Source of the DNA: Lachnospiraceae bacterium
GTDB lineage: Bacteria > Bacillota > Clostridia > Lachnospirales > Lachnospiraceae
Assembly: GCA_017460885.1 (NCBI GenBank)
Contig: JAFUAB010000008.1
Location: 62,001-126,000, forward strand
Length of the DNA stretch: 64,000 bases
Direction: 5' to 3'
Shown: positions 52,395 to 61,841 of the stretch, piece after piece
How the letters are laid out: every line of letters starts with the position of its first letter
Numbering within the stretch: the stretch's first letter is position 1
Notes under the pieces: generated by a model
What the model saw: the letters and a program-made list of their open reading frames with translations, nothing else
What the model was told of the DNA's origin: nothing
Databases searched by the model: none
Made by a program: the position numbers and the translations under genes

Positions 52395-53458
52395 ATCCAC
52401 CCTTTCACCGTCGGTATCAATCTGACCAGATACACGATAACAAAGGCAGCCGCAAGAGCTGCGACATCCTGTATCGCTACGGCAGCAAGCCTGTTCATGT
52501 GCGCACACAGACTGTAATATACCATATGTGTCGTCGAGCACATAAAATCGCCGATCAGATATACGCCGAATGTAAGCGGAGCCAGTACTCCGACTGTCTT
52601 TTCGATAACAGGGTACAGCGATCCGCATCGGAACATTACCATAGCGAATGATACGCTGCAGGCAATTATACCGGGACTGTGGATCTCGGACTGTGACAAA
52701 AAGGCCGATCCGTCAGACATATTATACTCCATATGCATAAAGCACATGTTTAATGCAAATCCGGCCGCAAATATGAGGCATTGAAGCCATACTCCGGCAC
52801 CTTTTACGTCCCTGTACAGATACATTAGGTGTCCCGCAAACAGATAAAAAACTGCTGTTGTAACTCCGGGAAGCACAAAATATTCAGACAGATTAAATCC
52901 CCGGACAAACAATCCGGCTGTGGGGATCAGAGAAAGGGGTACGCTCATGATCATCATTACGGTAAAGATGGTCCTGCCCTCTGCCGCAGCTGCTATATGC
53001 TGTAATACGGGAAGTACGATAAGAATGCCGAGATAAGTATACATATACCAATATGAGTCGGTAACGGTATCCCTGAACAGCACCCTTATATAGCCAAGAG
53101 CAAAGCCGGCAACCGGATTTCCGCTTTCGCCGGGATCATATACCCCTATCAGACATTTCCACACGAAGTAAGCCAGAGTAAATACGGCAAGAATCACCGA
53201 CATCCTGACTATTCTCGCAAAATATGCCCTTCGGTCATCGATGCGGTGCAGAAGATTATATCCCGTGATCATAAAAAAGACAGGAACCGCTATCTTGGTC
53301 AGATATACAACGGCCACTGTCACATACCAGGCCATCGATCCGGGGATCACCTGCAGCATGACCTTAGAATTATTGTGGTTGATAATGACCAGGGCGCAGG
53401 CTATGATCCTGCATATATCAAGACCTCTGTTCCTGCTTTTGTCCATAGCACTACTCAC
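52391..53458 (-). CDS. Acyltransferase 3 family membrane protein
   Basis: The protein has 355 residues and about ten TM segments. The N-terminal RNRGLDICRIIACALVIINH has the family's arginine and (here) NH-type catalytic His, and PVFFMITGYNLLHR follows. OafA/acyltransferase-3 enzymes transfer acetyl or other acyl groups to external sugars. It overlaps the GT2 gene upstream by 8 bp (53451-53458) and the membrane gene downstream by 4 bp, so the three are co-translated. It likely modifies the surface glycan. Confidence 0.9.
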   Translation of the reverse strand: MSSAMDKSRNRGLDICRIIACALVIINHNNSKVMLQVIPGSMAWYVTVAVVYLTKIAVPVFFMITGYNLLHRIDDRRAYFARIVRMSVILAVFTLAYFVWKCLIGVYDPGESGNPVAGFALGYIRVLFRDTVTDSYWYMYTYLGILIVLPVLQHIAAAAEGRTIFTVMMIMSVPLSLIPTAGLFVRGFNLSEYFVLPGVTTAVFYLFAGHLMYLYRDVKGAGVWLQCLIFAAGFALNMCFMHMEYNMSDGSAFLSQSEIHSPGIIACSVSFAMVMFRCGSLYPVIEKTVGVLAPLTFGVYLIGDFMCSTTHMVYYSLCAHMNRLAAVAIQDVAALAAAFVIVYLVRLIPTVKGWI

Positions 53459-54386
53459 TTCGGGATTCTCTTGCCTTGAGTGTGGTCAGATTAAATTCAA
53501 ATTCCCGCCTGTTTGCCAATGCCAGATTAGACAGGATCATGCCCGAAAAAACAGACTGTATGGCGGCCATATATACGAAGCAGCACACTATCAGAGTAGG
53601 AAATCTGGCAACCTGCCCCGTTTGCACATATTCAACCAATACCGGTATCAGAAACGCCGTAGAAATAAGCGTAAGCACCAAAGCCTGCAGGCTGAAAAAA
53701 GACATGGGCTTATAATCCTTGTACAGCTTGAGTATCGTAAACAGAACCCTGATCCCGTCGGAATACGTATTCAGCTTGGATTCCGACCCCTCGGGACGGT
53801 CACGATAATCTACGATAACATTGTCGATCTGCATATGATTGTAAACCGCGTGGATCGTCATCTCGGTCTCAATCTCAAAGCCCCGCGATAACACAGGAAA
53901 CGTCTTGACAAAATTATAGCTGAATGCCCTGAATCCGGTCATGATATCCTTTACGTCACAGTCAAACAGACGGTTGATGGTGCCGCGTACTATTGAGTTG
54001 CCAAAATTATGAAACGGCCTCTTGTTTTCCGTAAAATACGTGGATGAAAGCCTGTCTCCCACCACCATATCTGAATTATGCTCTTCCACCAGCCTGACCA
54101 TTTCGGGGGCATTTTCCATCGGGTAGGTATCATCCGCGTCAACCATTATATAGCATTCGGCTTCGATCTCTCTGAACATCCGCCGGATAACTGCGCCCTT
54201 ACCCTGCACATACTCGTGCCTGACTATAGCGCCGGCCTCCTGTGCCAGCCTGACCGAGGCATCCGACGAATTATTGTCATATACATATACTGTCGCCTCC
54301 GGAAGGATCCTTCTGGCGTCTGTCACAACCTTGGTTATTGTTTTTTCTTCATTATAGCATGGTATAAGTACCGCTATTTTGTCCAA
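53451..54386 (-). CDS. Polyprenol-phosphate sugar transferase (DPM1-like GT2)
   Basis: The protein has 311 residues. GT2 domain with IAVLIPCYNEEKTITKVVTD, CYIMVDADDTYPMENAPEMV (DxD) and VKDIMTGFRAFSYNFVKTFP; two C-terminal TM helices (about 232-250 and 265-290). This is the layout of enzymes that load a sugar onto undecaprenyl phosphate for a GT-C enzyme. The GT-C-like gene two positions downstream is the likely user. Confidence 0.92.
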   Translation of the reverse strand: MDKIAVLIPCYNEEKTITKVVTDARRILPEATVYVYDNNSSDASVRLAQEAGAIVRHEYVQGKGAVIRRMFREIEAECYIMVDADDTYPMENAPEMVRLVEEHNSDMVVGDRLSSTYFTENKRPFHNFGNSIVRGTINRLFDCDVKDIMTGFRAFSYNFVKTFPVLSRGFEIETEMTIHAVYNHMQIDNVIVDYRDRPEGSESKLNTYSDGIRVLFTILKLYKDYKPMSFFSLQALVLTLISTAFLIPVLVEYVQTGQVARFPTLIVCCFVYMAAIQSVFSGMILSNLALANRREFEFNLTTLKARESRSE

Positions 54387-54407
54387 CTTGTAATACCTCT
54401 CCTGTAA

Positions 54408-57305
54408 CTAATATCTTATGTTCAGATCCACATTTCCGCTGATACCCGAGATCTTGCCCTTGGACGAGTACTGCCAGTAGTCGTACCGGGAAGCGGTATA
54501 AGTTGGCGAAGCCGCATACTGGGCAAGCCATATCTTATATGACGTAAGCTGTGAAATATGCATCTTTTCGGTAAACCAGGTCTTATTGGCATAAACGCCT
54601 GCCGCATAGCCGGAGTTCCTGACGGTCTGGCAAAAGGCCTTGACCACTGCCGTCCTCATATCCGCCCCTATAGAATCTCCTCTGCCTCCGGAGCTTTCTA
54701 CATCCAGGAAGATCGGCAGTGAAAGACCGTAGCCTCCGCAAAGGCTCGCTGCCATGGACGCCTCTTCCACGGCCTCTACCTCATTAACGGCCTGAGTAAA
54801 GAAATACGCTCCGACTGCAAGTCCGGCTGCTTTTGCTCCGGATATATTGGCTCTGAATTTGGGATCCTCGATCAGAGCTCCGGTACTGGATCCCCTGTAT
54901 CCGCAACGGATAATAACATACGAGACACCCGCATTTTTGACCGCATTCCAGTCTATGGATCCGTTCCACTTGGATACATCTATACCCATAGTACCACTGC
55001 CGGTTGAGAGATGTCCATCGGAGTTAAACGTATAACGCGCTCCCTGAATGATCTGTTCCCCGGTCACGTAATTTCCGTTTTTATCAAAAAAGTATGTATT
55101 GCCGTCAATGGTCTGCCATCCGGTGTACATATACACGGCGTTATCACCGGTGGTTTTGATATAGAACTTATCGGCGCTGTCATAGTCCGCCTGAGTCGCA
55201 GGTACATACTCACCGGAGGAATTTTTTATATAAACCTGGTTTCCGCTGCTGTCTTTCAGTTTCGGGGAATCGATATTCACATTTTCGTTGTCCGTCTTTT
55301 CATCCGGATCCGAAACCGTAACCTTACAGCTTGCGGATTTGCTCCCGTCCATATCACTTATGGCAGTAATGGTCGCAGTTCCCTTGCTTACCGCAGTTAC
55401 CGTTCCGTCCGAAACGGTAGCTATACTCTCATCGGACGACCACCAGGAAACTGTTCCCCCGTCATCTCCGTTTTCTCTCCTGGCGCTCGCCTTCAGGCCG
55501 TATGTATCACCGACCTTCAGACTGATGCTGTTGCTGCTTATCGATACCGATGAAATATGGTTATCATCCGACACGACCTCAGCGTCACCGCCCGACTCCT
55601 CGTCATCCTTTTTTTCTTCTTCGGTTTTCGAGCTGTCCCCGCTTTCATCCTCCTCGTTTGTATTCTGATCGGTATTCTCGGAGGTACTGTCATCACCGCC
55701 GGGTTTAATCGTCTCTCCGCTTTCTTCTCCCTCCGCCATCAGTTTGACAACGGTAGTTTCGGGTTCGGCACTCATAACCGGCATCTGCCAGATTCCCGTT
55801 TCCACGACCAGGTCTCTTTCCTGTACTGTCACCCTTGAAGTAGTCAGGCTTATACTGCCTTTATCTATCTCCATATATCCATCATCCGAGCCACTGATCA
55901 GGGTCTTGGTAGATTCCACCCATTCCACCGTATCTGCAAGCTGGGATTCTATTGCCGTATCCTGGACGGCGGTATCCTCGGCCGCAACGTTTACTTCAGC
56001 CTCGGATTTAACCTCATCGGCCACATCGACCTTTTTATACTCTATCTTGTCGGTTACCTTGACCCCGGATACGTTGGACGGAAGCAGATAATTATCCTTT
56101 TCCTCTTCGGGAAGTTCCTCCATCACCACGCTGTATGTCCCGTTCGGAACGTCTGTATGGTAGATCAGTCCGTCCTTATTATCATCGCTCCACTTATACT
56201 CCTTACCTGCATCGGAAGTGACGGTAACCGCAAATGCCACACCTGATATCAGCTTCCCCGTATCCTTATTCGAGAACTTGATCTTGAGGTCAGACTGAAC
56301 CGAAGCGACTTTCATCACTATCTGAACGACTTTATCCTCTATGACTATCTCTTCAACAATCTCCGGCTCCTCTTCGGGAAGCTGTTCAAGCTCGCTGACG
56401 GCTAAATAATCCGCTCTGGCCGAAACCGCCGCGTTCAATCCGCTCTCACCCACAACGTAAATACCGGCTGTCTGACCGCCGATAGTTCCGAATTCAGCCA
56501 CCTGTTTCTGAATGGTACGGGCATTGACAAATATAGAACCGCTGATGATCGCCACTATCAGGACGCATATCCCCGTTACCACTATAAGTCTGTCTGTCAC
56601 AGACATATCCGTCAGGAAGGATGCGATCCCACCGACAAGAGGAGTATCTTCCTCTTCTTTGGCAGGCTTTTTTCGCTTGCGTGAGTTTACGCGCTTCGAT
56701 CCGGATCCCGATACCGATTTTAATCTTGATTTGGTCCCGGACGACTTTCTGCGTGTTGCCATTTCGGCCTCGGCTATCGCAGCCGCCTCTTCTGCCTCTG
56801 CCATAGCGGCGACTGCCGCGGGAATCTCATCCGTATAGAAATCGGAATCCTCGTCATCCTCTTCCTCCGGCAGGTCCCCGGATTCTTCCGTTTCCGTTCC
56901 GACTGTCACAGACACTGCCGCTTCATCTTCCGCCGCCGGTATCTCATCCGTATAGAAGTCGGAATCCTCATCGTTCTCTTCGACACCATCCCCGGACATC
57001 TCTGTCGCAAGTGCGGACAACTGGGCTGCGATTATCTCATCCGCAATGATCGCGGTTGTATTGCCTATTCCGGAATCGTCCGGAGTCAGATCCCGCTCAT
57101 TCCCGGTCCGATCCTCCATATCCGGATCATCCCCGACGGCCGGTTCCACCCCGGGATCAGTATCCTCTCCATACTCTATATCAACGGTTTCATCCTCCTC
57201 ATCAACGCCGAAAAGGAATTCGTCACGTCCGAATTCCTTCTCCTGCCGTTTATGCCGGTCTCTTACCCGTTTTTCAAACGCTGTAAGCTTATTCTTCTTT
57301 TTCAT
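54408..57305 (-). CDS. Large membrane-anchored GH25 protein with acidic N-terminus, Big_2 and wall-binding repeats
   Basis: The protein has 965 residues. Residues 1-185 are cytoplasmic and acidic, with the block DEDSDFYTDEIPAA repeated twice, then a basic stretch (SRLKSVSGSGSKRVNSRKRK) and a TM (about 238-262). Outside follow two beta domains, an acidic linker, a Big_2 domain (SISSNSISLKVGDTYGLKAS to GTATITAISDMDGSKSASCK), a choline-binding-like repeat (GWQTIDGNTYFFDKNGNYVT) and GH25 (MGIDVSKWNGSIDW; LPIFLDVESSGG). It is a cell-wall hydrolase; the large acidic cytoplasmic region is unusual and may link to a cytoplasmic partner. Its GH25 domain resembles that of the 49735 gene. Confidence 0.9.
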   Translation of the reverse strand: MKKKNKLTAFEKRVRDRHKRQEKEFGRDEFLFGVDEEDETVDIEYGEDTDPGVEPAVGDDPDMEDRTGNERDLTPDDSGIGNTTAIIADEIIAAQLSALATEMSGDGVEENDEDSDFYTDEIPAAEDEAAVSVTVGTETEESGDLPEEEDDEDSDFYTDEIPAAVAAMAEAEEAAAIAEAEMATRRKSSGTKSRLKSVSGSGSKRVNSRKRKKPAKEEEDTPLVGGIASFLTDMSVTDRLIVVTGICVLIVAIISGSIFVNARTIQKQVAEFGTIGGQTAGIYVVGESGLNAAVSARADYLAVSELEQLPEEEPEIVEEIVIEDKVVQIVMKVASVQSDLKIKFSNKDTGKLISGVAFAVTVTSDAGKEYKWSDDNKDGLIYHTDVPNGTYSVVMEELPEEEKDNYLLPSNVSGVKVTDKIEYKKVDVADEVKSEAEVNVAAEDTAVQDTAIESQLADTVEWVESTKTLISGSDDGYMEIDKGSISLTTSRVTVQERDLVVETGIWQMPVMSAEPETTVVKLMAEGEESGETIKPGGDDSTSENTDQNTNEEDESGDSSKTEEEKKDDEESGGDAEVVSDDNHISSVSISSNSISLKVGDTYGLKASARRENGDDGGTVSWWSSDESIATVSDGTVTAVSKGTATITAISDMDGSKSASCKVTVSDPDEKTDNENVNIDSPKLKDSSGNQVYIKNSSGEYVPATQADYDSADKFYIKTTGDNAVYMYTGWQTIDGNTYFFDKNGNYVTGEQIIQGARYTFNSDGHLSTGSGTMGIDVSKWNGSIDWNAVKNAGVSYVIIRCGYRGSSTGALIEDPKFRANISGAKAAGLAVGAYFFTQAVNEVEAVEEASMAASLCGGYGLSLPIFLDVESSGGRGDSIGADMRTAVVKAFCQTVRNSGYAAGVYANKTWFTEKMHISQLTSYKIWLAQYAASPTYTASRYDYWQYSSKGKISGISGNVDLNIRY

Positions 57306-57350
57306 AAAACCTCATATCACATTGATTCAGATCCGACACCGGGAAACGTA

Positions 57351-58337
57351 TTATTTGTCATGCTGATATTTGTTTATGGCATATGCTATACGTCTTGCCA
57401 GCACTTCCCTGCCGGCATCCGTCAGCCTGATATAATCCGCATCCGTGTCTGTATCTATATAATCCCTATAGTTATCCTGATTGATCGTCCCGTAGAAGTT
57501 ATCCACAAATGAAACCGACAGATCCACGCAGGTATTGAGTTCGTTATAGAAATAATTGGAGATCGTTCCGTTACCCGCATCCACGACATCAGGATCATAA
57601 ACCGAGCCGTCGGAATTTCTGCCTTCGGTATAGTATAAGCTGGAAACTATGATACGTATGTACGGGTATGTCTCACGAAGTCTGCGAATGGAATAATTCA
57701 GCGACCCCACTATCGTACATCTCTCCTCATCATCCTTCGGATTCTCTATGGCTCTTCCTTCAAAATAATCGGAAGCATCATACATGATAACGATCACATC
57801 CAGATTATCATAATCGATCTGCTTCAGTATCTTAGCCGAATCCTGCGTGAAATTACCGTCTCCGTGGTATGTGGAAGTCACACGGTCGATCTCCGAAAAA
57901 TCTCCGCTGCATATGGCGTCCGTCAGATAAGTCAGCGAATAAATATCATCTGGATAATTCTGTTCTATCATGGCCAGGTTTCTGGTGGCCAGAGTAGGAT
58001 ACGGAAATGACGCATTATAGACCTTCACTCCCGCATAATCCGCTATCAGCGCTCCCAGGCCGTCCTTGTCATCACGGGTAAACGAGAGAGAACCGTTTCC
58101 CAAAAGAAGGACAGTGGTTTCATCATCAAAGGTATGTCCGGCGTACTCCGCGGGATTCATGGGAACTATCTCATCCAGGATCTCAACATCGAATTCCGAT
58201 GTATCCTCATCAGGGTCAAAAGCCAGCTGCTCTCCGTGATTCCACGAAAGCAGTTCATACGCTGCAATGCCCAAAACAATTATTATGGCTATTATCAGAA
58301 TAATATGAATATTAAGCTTAAAACGCTTTTCATTCAT
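57351..58337 (-). CDS. Membrane-anchored SGNH-like protein, catalytic residues degenerate
   Basis: ATG at 58337 (MNEKRFKLNIHIILI) lies inside the end of the preceding SGNH gene (8-bp overlap). About 328 residues: one TM near residues 8-28, then an SGNH-like fold. The usual GDS block is LLLGNGSLSF and the usual DxxH block is DYIRLTDAGREVLA, with Arg where the catalytic His is expected. VIVIMYDASDYFEG takes the place of block III. So it is likely an inactive or altered partner of the intact SGNH lipoprotein encoded directly upstream. Confidence 0.78.
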   Translation of the reverse strand: MNEKRFKLNIHIILIIAIIIVLGIAAYELLSWNHGEQLAFDPDEDTSEFDVEILDEIVPMNPAEYAGHTFDDETTVLLLGNGSLSFTRDDKDGLGALIADYAGVKVYNASFPYPTLATRNLAMIEQNYPDDIYSLTYLTDAICSGDFSEIDRVTSTYHGDGNFTQDSAKILKQIDYDNLDVIVIMYDASDYFEGRAIENPKDDEERCTIVGSLNYSIRRLRETYPYIRIIVSSLYYTEGRNSDGSVYDPDVVDAGNGTISNYFYNELNTCVDLSVSFVDNFYGTINQDNYRDYIDTDTDADYIRLTDAGREVLARRIAYAINKYQHDK

Positions 58338-59418
58338 CCGTTTCCTGCTCCAGTTCATTGATCTTGTCTATCAGAAGCCCGGCGTACTTACGTCTGGCCT
58401 CCTCGTTGGGATGGATCCCGTCGACCGTCATCTTATCCACGCTGTATGTATCTATCTCCATCAGATTATACATATTAAGGCAGCTGACATTATTATCTGA
58501 GGCCGTACTCTCTATTACTCCAACGTAATCCAGAAGTGTTCCGAATCCGTTGTTCACCGTATGAACATCTCCGATAAATCTTGTCCTGTCGGCCGACCAG
58601 AACTGCTCATAATATGGTGTGCAAAGGATTATCCGGGCATTGGGATAGCTGTTTTTGAGCTCGGTAATACCCATCGTCAGTGTAGTGGAAAAATAATAAA
58701 AATACTGCCCGTTGATATTTTCGGATCCTATGGGGATATAACTCAGAAAATCATTGGTTCCGTATTCTATGATAAAGTAATCGGTTTTGGACGGGTCAAG
58801 AGTCTCTATCACCTCTCCGGCCTTATATCCGTCCATGACATCATTGGCCAATACTCCCTGCATGGTATATATGACACCCAGCAGAGAGGGCTCGGTCCAG
58901 GTCTTTTTGTCGGTCGGCTTCCCCCAGCGGATAGCTGCGGACGTGCCACCGATCGAGAGATTATAGATATCGGCATCCAGCGCATCACCCACGAGATGCG
59001 CTATACCGGTCTCATCTCTGACCGAATCAAAGATGGAATCTCCTATAAAAACTATCTGAAAGGGATCCGGTGCAGGCTTCTCCGCAACCGGTTCGATATT
59101 GCCTTCGCCGTCTGCCTCCGAAGCAAGCATCTCAACCACGTCTGCATCCAATGCTTCTTCGGTCATCACGGTCGGATCCGGTGCCAGATCCTCCGGCTGA
59201 TCCATCTCCGTCGCTGTATCAGGCCCGGTCTTGTCCGCTTCCTGTTTTTGTTCGTCCGGTTTCTCTTCGGTTTCGGGTTCGGTTTCGGATACAGGCTCCT
59301 GTTCGGACAAAATGGCCTCCGTTACCTCGTCCTCGATATTTACGCCATCCAGGCTGCAGCCTGCCAGCATGACGATCGATGCGGCGGCTATGATTACAGA
59401 AACGATCTTCTTTTTCAT
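58330..59418 (-). CDS. SGNH/GDSL hydrolase lipoprotein
   Basis: The protein has 362 residues. Lipoprotein signal MKKKIVSVIIAAASIVMLAG with the Cys at 21, a Glu/Pro/Asp-rich linker to about residue 118, then the hydrolase domain: block I QIVFIGDSIFDSV, block III IIEYGTNDFLSY, block V VDGIHPNEEARRK. All catalytic elements (Ser, Asp, His) are visible. Family members are esterases; on surface polysaccharides they remove or transfer acyl groups. GAAGGAG precedes the ATG. It is followed by a degenerate paralogue. Confidence 0.9.
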   Translation of the reverse strand: MKKKIVSVIIAAASIVMLAGCSLDGVNIEDEVTEAILSEQEPVSETEPETEEKPDEQKQEADKTGPDTATEMDQPEDLAPDPTVMTEEALDADVVEMLASEADGEGNIEPVAEKPAPDPFQIVFIGDSIFDSVRDETGIAHLVGDALDADIYNLSIGGTSAAIRWGKPTDKKTWTEPSLLGVIYTMQGVLANDVMDGYKAGEVIETLDPSKTDYFIIEYGTNDFLSYIPIGSENINGQYFYYFSTTLTMGITELKNSYPNARIILCTPYYEQFWSADRTRFIGDVHTVNNGFGTLLDYVGVIESTASDNNVSCLNMYNLMEIDTYSVDKMTVDGIHPNEEARRKYAGLLIDKINELEQETDE

Positions 59419-59532
59419 GATCTCACACTCCTTCTGACAAACACGTCATATCAGAGTATGTAACTCCTTTTTAAATATTTTTATCCCAATTTCTTAAGAT
59501 TTCCTTAAAGCTGCGTATGAATGCGCACCGGA

Positions 59533-60540
59533 TCACAGCCGGTAATAATCCCGATACCACGCAGCAAAACGGCCGAGTCCCTGCCTGAGAGATGTGGCCG
59601 GTTTAAACCCGAAATCGCGAATAAGATCGTCAACATCGGCAAAGGTCTGATATACATCTCCGGGTTGCATGGGAAGATATTCCCTGACTGCCTTCATCCC
59701 CAGTTCCTCTTCCAGGATATCTATAAAATCAAGCAGTTTCTCGGGAGTATTATTCCCGATATTATATATTCTGCAGGGCGCCTGTCCGTCCGACCCGGGA
59801 GGATTGCAAAGCATCCTTTCGAGGCCGGTGACAATATCATCCACATAGGTGAAATCCCTCAGCATATCACCGTTGTTATATATCTGTATAGGTTCGCCAC
59901 GGCGCATCTTGTCGGCAAACTTAAAATACGCCATATCCGGACGCCCATAGGGTCCGTATACGGTAAAGAACCTGACCCCTGTCATCGGGATTCCGTACAG
60001 ATGGGAATAGGAATATCCCATAAGCTCATTTGATTTCTTGGTCGCTGCATACAGACTGATCGGATGATCAACGGGATCACTGACAGAAAAAGGAGTTTTC
60101 ATCTGATTGCCGTACACTGAGGAAGACGACGCAAATATCAGATGCTTAACACCACTGTTGCCGCTGTAGCTATGGCGACATGCCTCCAGAATATTGAAAA
60201 AACCTACAAGATTACTGTCTATATAACTGCGCGGATTGTCAATTGAATATCTGACCCCGGCCTGAGCGGCCAGATTGACAACGATATCCGGATGATGGTC
60301 CTCGAATACGAAGTCAACCAGCTCATCATTGGATATGGAACCTCTGACGAAAGTGAACCTTTCATATTCATCAAGGATCTCCAGGCGGTTCTCCTTAAGA
60401 GCGACATCATAATAGTCATTCATATTGTCTATGCCTATTACTTCCGCCCCCTCGGACAGCAGGAGACGGGACAGGTGAAAACCTATAAATCCCGCCGCTC
60501 CTGTGACCAATATCTTGTTATTGCTGTCAAATGGTATCAC
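59533..60540 (-). CDS. NAD-dependent sugar epimerase (UDP-glucuronate 4-epimerase-like)
   Basis: The protein has 335 residues, GTG start sharing GTGA with the DUF4342 stop. Rossmann motif VTGAAGFIGFHLSRLLLSEG, then NAAQAGVRYSIDNP-type NLAAQAGVRYSIDNPRSYID, and the catalytic YAATKKSNELMGYSY. The arrangement matches the CapI/UDP-GlcA 4-epimerase group of short-chain dehydrogenases. It would supply a nucleotide uronic acid or galactose-type sugar to the glycan; substrate inferred. Confidence 0.88.
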   Translation of the reverse strand: MIPFDSNNKILVTGAAGFIGFHLSRLLLSEGAEVIGIDNMNDYYDVALKENRLEILDEYERFTFVRGSISNDELVDFVFEDHHPDIVVNLAAQAGVRYSIDNPRSYIDSNLVGFFNILEACRHSYSGNSGVKHLIFASSSSVYGNQMKTPFSVSDPVDHPISLYAATKKSNELMGYSYSHLYGIPMTGVRFFTVYGPYGRPDMAYFKFADKMRRGEPIQIYNNGDMLRDFTYVDDIVTGLERMLCNPPGSDGQAPCRIYNIGNNTPEKLLDFIDILEEELGMKAVREYLPMQPGDVYQTFADVDDLIRDFGFKPATSLRQGLGRFAAWYRDYYRL

Positions 60541-60965
60541 TTATCAGTCTCGTCCGTCTGTTTGGTATCATCTGCCTGCCTGATCTCGTCGGTTGTGCCG
60601 TCCTTTTTAACCACCTCGAGTTTGCACCCGAATCCGAAAGCGGCTACCGCACCTGCGATCAGTGCCCACGGAGCAGCTGCAAGTCCCAGAATACCTCCGA
60701 CAATACCTACATTTACGGGAACGCTGAGCATTATCTCATCTCCCCTGCGGATCTGGATCCTGTCAACATTGCCGTCTTCAACGACCTTTTTCAGCTTATC
60801 TACGGTTTCATTGACCTTGGCATCAAAATCCCTGGTCTCGGGTCTGATAGCCTTGATGGCTGCGTCAGCATCTCCGTCCGCGTTTACAAGAGCCTCCTTA
60901 GCGGTAGCGAACTCAACGCCTGTTTCCTCCATTACTTTTTCAACAGCTTCCAATGTGATTTCCAT
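60537..60965 (-). CDS. DUF4342 protein with UBA-like N-terminus
   Basis: The protein has 142 residues. Residues 1-42 (MEITLEAVEKVMEETGVEFA then KEALVNADGDADAAIKAI) look like a UBA/TS-N helical bundle. The middle has IQIRRGDEIMLSVPVNVGIV and a hydrophobic glycine-rich helix (about 95-115), matching DUF4342. GGAGGTAACTGATA precedes the ATG. It overlaps the epimerase gene. Function is unknown; membrane association of the C-terminal half is inferred. Confidence 0.85.
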   Translation of the reverse strand: MEITLEAVEKVMEETGVEFATAKEALVNADGDADAAIKAIRPETRDFDAKVNETVDKLKKVVEDGNVDRIQIRRGDEIMLSVPVNVGIVGGILGLAAAPWALIAGAVAAFGFGCKLEVVKKDGTTDEIRQADDTKQTDETDK

Positions 60966-61006
60966 TATCAGTTACCTCCATTTCAGAAAACAATAATCAA
61001 AGGGCA

Positions 61007-61771
61007 CTAACGCAGATTTATCGATGCCCCAAGAAACCCGTCAAGATACTCCTTAAAATCCTTACACTCATCATCTATCGAATGAATCGTTTCGATATAC
61101 TTCTCATGTATCAGGGCTTTGTAATTATCGTGATTATCATAGCCCTCCGCGCACCAGGCAAAAGGATGCGTCAGTATCTGAACCCGTCGGTGATTCAGAA
61201 TATTATCCCTGTCGGGATAACCGTACCTCCAGATATGGTTAGCATCCGACATATATTTAACCTTAAGCTCGGTACCCTCCGTGATCTCCTCCGCGAACGT
61301 AAAAAAATCGTCCTGATATGCATTGATAAGTCCGGGATATTTGAAATTGCATCTGAGGGCCTCGACCGGCGGCCGGTGAATGCTGAACTGATCGACCTTA
61401 AATCCCAGCATCTCGGACATTATACGCATATGGCGCGGTATCTGCTCACGAACCTTTTCCATATCCGTTTCACCGTCAAGCGCATAATGCAGACCGATCG
61501 TATGTCCGGCATCGCGCATCCGTCCGATCATTCCGACAGATCTGCGTGAAAACGGATTATAGGTGTTGTTGGTGATCTGGAAAAACCATGTGCTGGCAAA
61601 ACCCAGATCGGATTCAACATTGGAAAGCTCATAGGCCCTTTCAACACTGTATTCCACGTCATGTCTCATAATGACAAAGGAATCCGCATTTAACGCCTCG
61701 GGATATTTCATCCCGCGTCCGCTCTCCCGTATGATTTTGATGATCTCTCTGTAATCGTCGTAAGAAAACAT
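61007..61771 (-). CDS. Polysaccharide deacetylase-like protein
   Basis: ATG at 61771 (MFSYDDYREIIKII) follows GCGGAAAG; an upstream TTG is rejected. About 254 residues. FVIMRHDVEYSVERAYELSN, the TIGLHYALDGETD segment and ILTHPFAWCAEGYD recall a NodB-like fold with metal-binding Asp/His positions, but the family match is weak. It is divergent from the FkbH-like gene, with 70 bp between the starts. Confidence 0.6.
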   Translation of the reverse strand: MFSYDDYREIIKIIRESGRGMKYPEALNADSFVIMRHDVEYSVERAYELSNVESDLGFASTWFFQITNNTYNPFSRRSVGMIGRMRDAGHTIGLHYALDGETDMEKVREQIPRHMRIMSEMLGFKVDQFSIHRPPVEALRCNFKYPGLINAYQDDFFTFAEEITEGTELKVKYMSDANHIWRYGYPDRDNILNHRRVQILTHPFAWCAEGYDNHDNYKALIHEKYIETIHSIDDECKDFKEYLDGFLGASINLR

Positions 61772-61805
61772 AATCTTTCCGCTCTGTTTCGCTTTTTTCA
61801 ACCAT

Positions 61806-61835
61806 TTGCTATTGTACCACGATATATGCTAAAAT
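61806..61835 (+). promoter_or_regulatory. Promoter of the FkbH-ACP operon, probable leaderless start
   Basis: TTGCTA (61806-61811), an 18-bp spacer and TAAAAT (61830-61835). Transcription should begin about 7 bp after the -10, i.e. at the ATG at 61842, and there is no ribosome site before that ATG. The N-terminus fits the FkbH family, so a leaderless mRNA is likely. Confidence 0.55.
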
Positions 61836-61841
61836 TACAGT

